NCBI RefSeq assembly: GCF_011745365.1
Contig: NW_024468915.1
Location: 1,466,653 to 1,530,652 of the forward strand
DNA length: 64,000 bases
Direction of reading: 5' to 3'
Source: Cryphonectria parasitica EP155
Taxonomy: Eukaryota; Ascomycota; Sordariomycetes; Diaporthales; Cryphonectriaceae
The notes beneath the pieces were generated by a model that made no database searches, was not told the origin of the DNA, and was given only the letters and a program-made list of their open reading frames with translations. Made by a program: the position numbers and the translations under genes. Shown in pieces: positions 58,110 to 64,000 of the stretch (the stretch's first letter is position 1; the number at the start of each line of letters is the position of its first letter).

Positions 58110-59836
58110 CTAACGAATGTCGAGTTGGAAGGGCTTGAATCGGCCGCCAATAGTGGCACAGCGCGGGCACTTCCTCTTCGCGCCCTGCTCGGCCATAAGG
58201 ATCTCAACGCATGCCGAACAAAGGCCACAAATGCATTCCGTGCAAGCGTACGAGTCTCTGAGCAGCGACACGTTCTGGCAGGCCGCGCAATAGATCTGGG
58301 TGTTTTGCGATGAAAAGCTGGGTGAGGAATCTGTAAGACCGTGAGCACCCATGTGGTAGTTCTCTGCACTCTCGCCGCTCTCCACGGATGGGAAGGGCTC
58401 AGGAGCCTCTTGCGCATAGGTTGGCGGCGTCAGGGCCTGCTGCAAGGGCGAAGCCTGGTAGGTTGAGTGGCCAAATTGCTGGTGGGAAAATGGAGGTAAC
58501 GAGGCGCGCTGTATGGACACAGGCGATTGGGGCATCTGGACCTGTCTGGTCAGCATCACTGCCCGGAACGGAGTTAAAGCGGGGCGATGTTGGCCTTGCT
58601 TCGAACTTACAGGAGTCCGGTCCTCACCCATATCCTCCTCCGCAACAGATGTTGCCGCATCCAACAGGTCGTCCCACGGCGAACGTGATGATGGCTCGGC
58701 CGAGTATGGTCTCGGACGGTCCTGACCAACCATCGGCCGCAAAAGATCCCCGGCAATATCAATCTTACCTCGCTTCACCCATTCTTTTGCGTCTCTGGAC
58801 CGTTGCTTGCGATGCTGCGCCTCCTTTCCCCTCTTGGAAATCGACTGCTTTCTGGATCGATGAGGCCCGAGAGGTCTTTGTAGGGGTGGTAGTGTAGACG
58901 ATCTGCCGGGAGGCGAGGTTCCGATGATAGAAGGGAGGAGATCTCTGGCCCTGCCATACGGCTCACTAGTTATATCGGAATGGTTGATGTGTATTGGAGG
59001 AAGCTCGACAGAGGATCTCGGTATCCTATCCCGTTCAGAATCCGAGATCGACTCCTACAAGATGCCAGTCAGTACGAGACCGTGCCTGAGCGAAGCTATG
59101 CCGACGAGGCAGAATCAATCAATCAGGAAGGACTCACGGCTTCAGCCTCCCAATCAGAATGATTAGACTTGTAATTATGGAGAGATGCTAGTGCAGCAGC
59201 GGCATTCGTCGCGGCTGGAAGCATCGCCCCTTGGGGATATTCTTCGTAGATGCGTGGTGTCCCAGGGTTGCTATAGTCATCGCGATAATATGCAATACGA
59301 TCAGGCGCATAAGGCTTTGTGTGGTGATTTAAGCTATTGTTTGCCGATGCAGGCTGTTGCGGCTGTGGCCTCTCGCTCGGGGGTGTGTTGATCATGAGAA
59401 GGAAGCTCTCCTCCGTAGCGGGCAGCTTTGCTATGTAGTGCTCGGGATGTGCTCGTCTGATATGTTCCTGCATGGAGCGATACCTCTTCTCCTGTCGGGC
59501 GAAATAAATTGTCAGCCAATGTCACACGGTAGTGCACAACAATGACCACCTTCGTAGCTTCGAGTTTTTGGCACTCGGGGCTAAGCCGAATCTGAATTGT
59601 ACCGGAGCGAGGAGTTGACTTCGAGCCGGGAATGGCAAGCAAAATGAGAGAGTAAAGAGGGGGGGGGGGTCGAGAGGGGGCGACGGTGAACTGTGGGGGA
59701 AGGAAGGTGATATTAGACGTACACCGAGACATCGTTTCCGGCAGCTGGATCCATCCTGGTTATGAAGGGGACAGACGACTTCATTGTTGGCGTCGGTGAT
59801 GGAGAATGATGAGGTCAAAGAAGATCTTGGAGGCAT
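58110..59836 (-). CDS. Fungal zinc protein with N-terminal C2H2 finger and C-terminal Cys-rich module
   Basis: I recognise this as a conserved type in filamentous ascomycetes but not a named function; nuclear DNA or protein binding is likely. Four exons (59723-59836, 59138-59491, 58611-59054, 58110-58541) join in frame to 447 residues. The N-terminal finger reads VVCPLHNQDGSSC then RKRCLGEKRYRSMQEHIRRA, giving Cys22, Cys32 and an H-x4-H pair; it is split by a 231-nt intron after residue 38. An ordered block ATEESFLLMINTPP follows. The middle is disordered. The C-terminus has four CxxC pairs (YCAACQ, CTEC, CSAC, CPRC), a RING-like treble without a visible His. The 69-nt intron at 58542-58610 is stop-free in frame but has GTAAGT, TGCTGAC and ACAG signals. 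Confidence 0.82.
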
Positions 59837-60390
59837 CTTGACACCTGCCCTGACCCCACCATGCGAGGTCGAGGTCGATTTCGATTTTGAGATGATATTG
59901 ATTGAGGTCCGAGGCCCCTGAGATCGAGGCCGAGGAGGGCACTTGGGGCGGGCGGGGATGGTGCAGTACAAGACGTAGTGGGCTGCAGCTCTTGTCGATA
60001 AGGATTGCGATCCGATTCCAACTGGGAGATGACGGCAGATTGGCGAGGAATGCTGCGATAGTGATGACAGTGGTCGTTTGGACGGGGACAATGAAGCCGT
60101 CGCATCAGCCTCTGGTCATCTTCTTTCACGATAAGCAGTTTTGGAGGTCTGGCGGGGCGAAGACGATGGCGACGATATCAATAATTGGTGGTAGGGCTGG
60201 AGGCCTGTATGCTTTCGAGGTGTCGGGATGCGACAGGAGATGTTTCGAGGAACGATGGCGGGCGGCGGTGGGATGGGAGCTGGTAAAGAGGTCGACCTTT
60301 CAGGCGGGGGAGGACCAAGCAACTGAGGAGCTGCCGCTAGTGGGAAACGGTACCTACCCAGCTACGGTAGCAGGTTGGGACGCTTGGGAC

Positions 60391-60436
60391 GGTAGCAGGT
60401 ACTAGGTAGTAGCAGGTAGCAGGTAGTAGCAGGAGG
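60391..60436. repeat. Imperfect tandem of GTAGCAGGTA-like units
   Basis: The stretch reads as alternating GGTAGCAGGTA and GTAGTAGCAG units, about four to five copies, beside the zinc protein promoter. Its role is unknown. Confidence 0.6.
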
Positions 60437-61596
60437 CTAGCTTGAAATGATATACAGTTCCGGTTACTGCTCTGAGGGCAGGAAGGGGGGGGTTGAAGAG
60501 AGGGGCGAGGTACATATGTACATGGTAGTGTAGCTGCTATGCTTTTGCTATTCCTCAGCTTCAAGGACTCGGCGCTAAATAAGGCGCCTGGGTAATGTCA
60601 TGTTCGAAACGGAAAGAAATGGATGATAGGGAGGAGCAAGCATACTGATACATGGTAGGTGCCCAAAGGAGGTCATGTGGACCAGATGCATGAAAGGCGT
60701 ACCTTGTGTGAGAGAGAGAGGGAAAATAAGAGGTGCCGCACTGGGTCTGTGGGAGAGGGTGGTCCGCATGACTTAGCGCAAGGGGAGGAGGAGGGGAGCG
60801 GAGGATGAGGATCGAGAGAGCACCTGGGGCAGGACCAATGTTGAAAGGGGGTCTGGTCCGTTCATCCTATCCTGCGTAACAGGGTCCGTCAGGTACTTTT
60901 TCAGGGCGCAGCCTCTTTGCAGTTGCATAAAAACATCATATAAGTACTGTATATAGTACAGACATAGTAGTATAGGAAACATCTTGTCTCTTACTCTTTC
61001 TCGGCCTCACATCCGCTTGCAATCTTCCGACCGAGGTGCTATCATACGTTGATGGGGATTCGACAACTTCTCTTGAACACTGGGATTAGATCCACCTGCA
61101 TATCTAAGCCCTGATCCCGCTGCCAACTCCAGATTCTGGGGCCTGACTGTGGTAGTGACATGACCGTCCCAGGTCCTGCTGCTCAGGTACTAGCAGGGCC
61201 CCCAGCAAAGTCGAACAGGCGCGCAGGGAGGCTCCTTGAAACCCCACCTGAATCTTGCCTCTAGTGGGGCTTGCCTGCAAGATGCCGTATGCACTCACTT
61301 TATCATATGCGCACTCGTGATATGGGAGGATAGGAGGGGGGGGTAAACTAGCACAGGATAAGAGCTTTCTCTCGCTGCGTGTTTACTAATCTGGCAGGTG
61401 GCCAGACAAGTTCGTGAGATACAGAATATCATGCAGTATAAAGTATGCCGTTATGATTTTGGACATGGGGTAGGTCTGTCTTTGACAAGCTGCATGTCTC
61501 GTCCCTAAGGCTGCAGCTTGCTTGCCTTTGCTTCTTAAACCGTCCGGGAGGGAGGGAGATCTTTCTCCCCCTGCAACAGCTATTGCTATGTACTAC

Positions 61597-61633
61597 GTAC
61601 AGTACGTACTGTACTGAGGCAGTACCGCGGTAC
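61597..61633. repeat. Two perfect GTAC-rich palindromes (18 bp and 12 bp)
   Basis: GTACAGTACGTACTGTAC at 61597-61614 is a perfect 18-bp palindrome, and GTACCGCGGTAC at 61622-61633 is a perfect 12-bp palindrome seven bases on. Both can extrude as short cruciforms or bind a dimeric factor. Confidence 0.8.
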
Positions 61634-63100
61634 GTTCCGTAGTATGTACTGTGTACTATGAAACTCTAGAGTGTGGGGTATATCAATTGAGTACTGGATA
61701 CAACTATACTGTACCTGTCGTAACAGCTACTACTAGTCAGCCGAACCCAGCAATCCAGACTCAGGAACAATGACGCACTGCCCAGGTACTACCGGTAACA
61801 AGGTAACTGCGATTGGAGCTGACCTGCCAGGCCTGCCTGCCATGCCTCCCGTTCTCTTGCATGAAGGCAATAATGACTCAGTCAGCTACCAATGGTCCAA
61901 CTCACCCTACTTCCGGAAATTGACTCTCCTCTTCAATGCCCACCAACCCAGCACTGCCAGCTTGCCAGCACTAAAGAGGAGCCCCCCTTCCCCCCACCTA
62001 TCTACCTCAGCTCTTGACTTTGATGCAACAGAAGGGGCAGAGAGAGAAGCTCGTGCCTCGAAGCAGAAGGCGGTGACAAGGGCACAACCATCCAGGCTTC
62101 CATCCCCTCTCAGACTCGACCGTCTGAAGATGGTCACGCAGGCAGGGTACACCTGATGAGGTTGTCCCCTCTCCATGCTGCCGGGGCTTGCTGACTGACT
62201 CAAACACAGCACGCGGGAAGTGTTTGTTCATGTCGCAGCAACCGCCTGCGTAAACTGACTGCTCTCTGTCAGGATGGATGGACGGGTGGGTGTGGGCGAC
62301 GAGAAGGAGGACTCTGGCCTCGGGCACAGGCTGGTGATTGGACAGCAGCGGTCGTCTAATTGAGAGCTGATAGCTCGGAGCACAGCTAGCTATCCTGGTC
62401 ACGTCACAGCAGGACCTCGTAGTGCTACTGCCAGCGAAGCAGGCACACGCCAGCTCTGGCCGTGAGCTCCATGGATGCTGCACACGGCGAGCCCGACTGT
62501 TCAAGCTACCCCTGAAGCAGGTCCTTGTTATGCTGAGCTCCAGCCGACCTCGCTGTCCGTCCCGACACGTTGACGGTACAGAATCCTCGGGTTTTTCTTC
62601 TTTAGGTGTGGACAATGGAATGCTGAATCTGCTCAGCCAGGCCAATCAATCAGAAGCAATATGATGACTATTATGCAGCTACTTTGGCTCCGCTGGCGCA
62701 GGCGACATCTTCCTTCATCCTTCCAACTGTCTCTCCCTTCACATGCCACATGGCTTCTGCCAGCATTCTCGCCTGCTGATGTTGGCGCCTGATACTGACC
62801 GCCGATCCGAGTCTGACAACTGTGCCCATAGGCACTACACACACGCGCGCGAGCGCGAGGTTTTCATCGGCTACAGCCTTCACGTTCATTCTTGCAGTTC
62901 GCATCCGCATCCGCAGTCAACTTGACATAGACGACGATTCAGTGTAGTACTACTGCGTACGGTATCGCTAAAAGTGGAATTCCGATGAACGGCATCGGCT
63001 CCTAGATACTCTACCTCGCCATGTCTAGTGCCGAGACCACACGACTCACAGCCTTCCTTTCCGGGGCCTCAAGCAGCGGTGAATGCAGTATGATTTAGCA

Positions 63101-63943
63101 CTACAAGACGTCTAGGAAGTTCCTTGAGCAATGCGGTGGCAAGTGCTGTTTCCGGACACGGTCCTCAGCCAGTGTTTCGTCAGCACTCTCCACACCGTCA
63201 TTCCAACGGTTCATGTCAATTGCATCGACAATAAACAGACACGTATTGTTCCACAACAGAAATCCCTGCATTGGCCGTTAGCTGTGTGCTAATTTATTTG
63301 ACGTATTGTCTTCTAGCAGAGCAAGGAATATGTCTCGTCTCGTAGAGCACGGACTCACGCCTCGATACTCTGTGTGCGCGGGCAGGCGTCGTGATTGACA
63401 CGGGCCAAATCAGATGGTCCACAGGAGCATATTGTCTTCAGAACACGTGCTCTACAATCAAGCCCATGCTTTGAGACGTCGTTTGTTCTCGTTGAGACTT
63501 GAAGACGATGGCTTTGATATCAGCCTCCGCTGCCTCCTTCGGGGTCTGCCTCGAGTCCAGCTCAATCGTGCTCAGGAAACCTCAATGATATCGACAACAT
63601 TTTTCAGCCTTGCCGTACTGTCGAAGCCTGACAATCAATCATATTCCCGCGGGCTGAGAAATAACTGGAGATACTCAGCTGCAAGTGTCTGCGCAGTGCT
63701 AGTTCCCAATGCCCGCTCGATGCAATGGACAACAATTGCTGGCTACAAAATAGCATATTGCCATGTTATGTAATGGGACAATTATGGACTTCGGGCCGGA
63801 CTCCATGCGGTGCTACATAGCCCTCAATTGTCCAGGCCCTACTCTGCGCCTCCGTCAGAGTTGCTCCAGTTGCGGAAATTGTCCTCTTGTCCACCGATCC
63901 AAACCATGTTTGTTAGAAAAGTCCGGACTCCTTTCGTCTTCAT
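63101..63943 (-). pseudogene. Decayed protein-coding gene, family unknown
   Basis: The minus strand reads as coding in pieces with stops between them. From ATG 63943 a frame runs 34 codons (MKTKGVRTFLTNMVWIGGQE and on) to TAG 63839-63841, then continues in the same frame through further stops, including TGA at 63824-63826, with long protein-like stretches (RALGTSTAQTLAAEYLQLFL, STARLKNVVDIIEV) to TGA 63572-63574. It then shifts frame into TIELDSRQTPKEAAEADIKA and on, 43 codons to TGA 63438-63440. A last open piece of 54 codons (FIVDAIDMNRWNDGVESADE within it) runs 63265-63101 and is preceded by good intron signals (CTAAC, ATGCAG). Several stops are one C-to-T change from Gln or Arg codons (CAG, CGA), the change repeat-induced point mutation would make. 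I do not recognise the protein. Some gaps could be introns, so a live gene is not excluded. Confidence 0.45.
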
Positions 63944-64000
63944 TCGTGAGTGACTTGGTATCCAAGGTCTTCAAGAGACTGGAAATGCTAAGAAGAGATC

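Larger units (their letters stand above)
59837..63100. other. Gene-poor region of 3.3 kb
   Basis: This region starts with the zinc protein promoter and runs to the decayed gene. It holds G9 runs (60485-60493, 61335-61343), a short GTAGCAGGTA tandem (60391-60436), and GTAC palindromes (61597-61633). Open frames at 61770-62156 and 62007-62645 have no recognisable content. I see no gene. Confidence 0.45.

Noticed and set aside
62007..62645. Minus-strand open frame of 212 codons
   Set aside because: Its composition is random-looking, it overlaps another open frame on the plus strand, has no recognisable domain, and lies in a gene-poor region.
63414..63773. Plus-strand open frame of 119 codons over the decayed gene
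   Set aside because: The minus strand has better protein-like pieces and intron signals; the plus-strand frame shows no recognisable motif and is likely a shadow.

Overview
The window is nuclear DNA from a filamentous ascomycete (Pezizomycotina, most likely Sordariomycetes). The evidence is compact intron-bearing genes, introns mostly 50-130 nt with GT-AG borders and CTRAC-like branch sites, a fungal gene set (CgrA/Cgr1, Tvp23, Mnn9/Anp1, hxB-type MoCo sulfurase, a NACHT STAND protein) and AT-poor coding sequence with CT-rich leaders. There is no operon structure. I support 18 protein-coding genes, one decayed gene at the right edge, and no RNA gene, mobile element or CRISPR array.

Layout, left to right: RNA polymerase I second subunit (558-4337, +); a five-exon cytochrome P450 (4821-6718, -) divergent from a secreted tyrosinase (8689-10712, +); CDC6 (11348-13352, -) divergent from molybdenum cofactor sulfurase (14518-17160, +); ALG12 mannosyltransferase (17559-19514, -) divergent from an MNN9/ANP1-type Golgi mannosyltransferase (20380-21594, +); PEX4-type ubiquitin-conjugating enzyme (22418-23037, -); a 954-residue disordered Ser/Pro-rich protein (24790-27654, -); a gene-free stretch of about 5.8 kb; CGR1 (33438-34073, +); a coiled-coil tail-anchored-like membrane protein (34892-36182, +); a PX/DUF3818 protein (37775-40812, +); a Mil1/TMCO4-type DUF726 lipase-like protein (42096-45753, +); a single-pass surface protein (48576-50472, +); a NACHT NTPase of the fungal NLR-like class (51046-53818, +); TVP23 (54725-55542, -) divergent from a CitE/CLYBL-like lyase (56158-57294, +); and a C2H2 plus Cys-rich zinc protein (58110-59836, -). 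From about 60 kb onward the sequence is gene-poor and ends in a minus-strand gene remnant with many in-frame stops.

The genes are mostly housekeeping functions: rRNA synthesis and processing (RPA2, CGR1), replication licensing (CDC6), protein glycosylation (ALG12, MNN9), peroxisome import (PEX4), Golgi traffic (TVP23, Mil1-like, PX protein) and cofactor maturation (hxB-like). The accessory part is the P450/tyrosinase pair, the NACHT protein and the surface protein. All exon joins were worked out by reading splice signals and checking reading frame; no transcript evidence was available.

Nothing here amounts to a clearly new multi-gene system. The most unusual signals are: a marked excess of poly-G/poly-C runs (9-18 nt) in non-coding DNA, perfect GTAC-rich palindromes near 61.6 kb, two GC-AG introns, three stop-free introns whose length is a multiple of three, MCB-like elements upstream of CDC6, and the decayed gene at the right edge.
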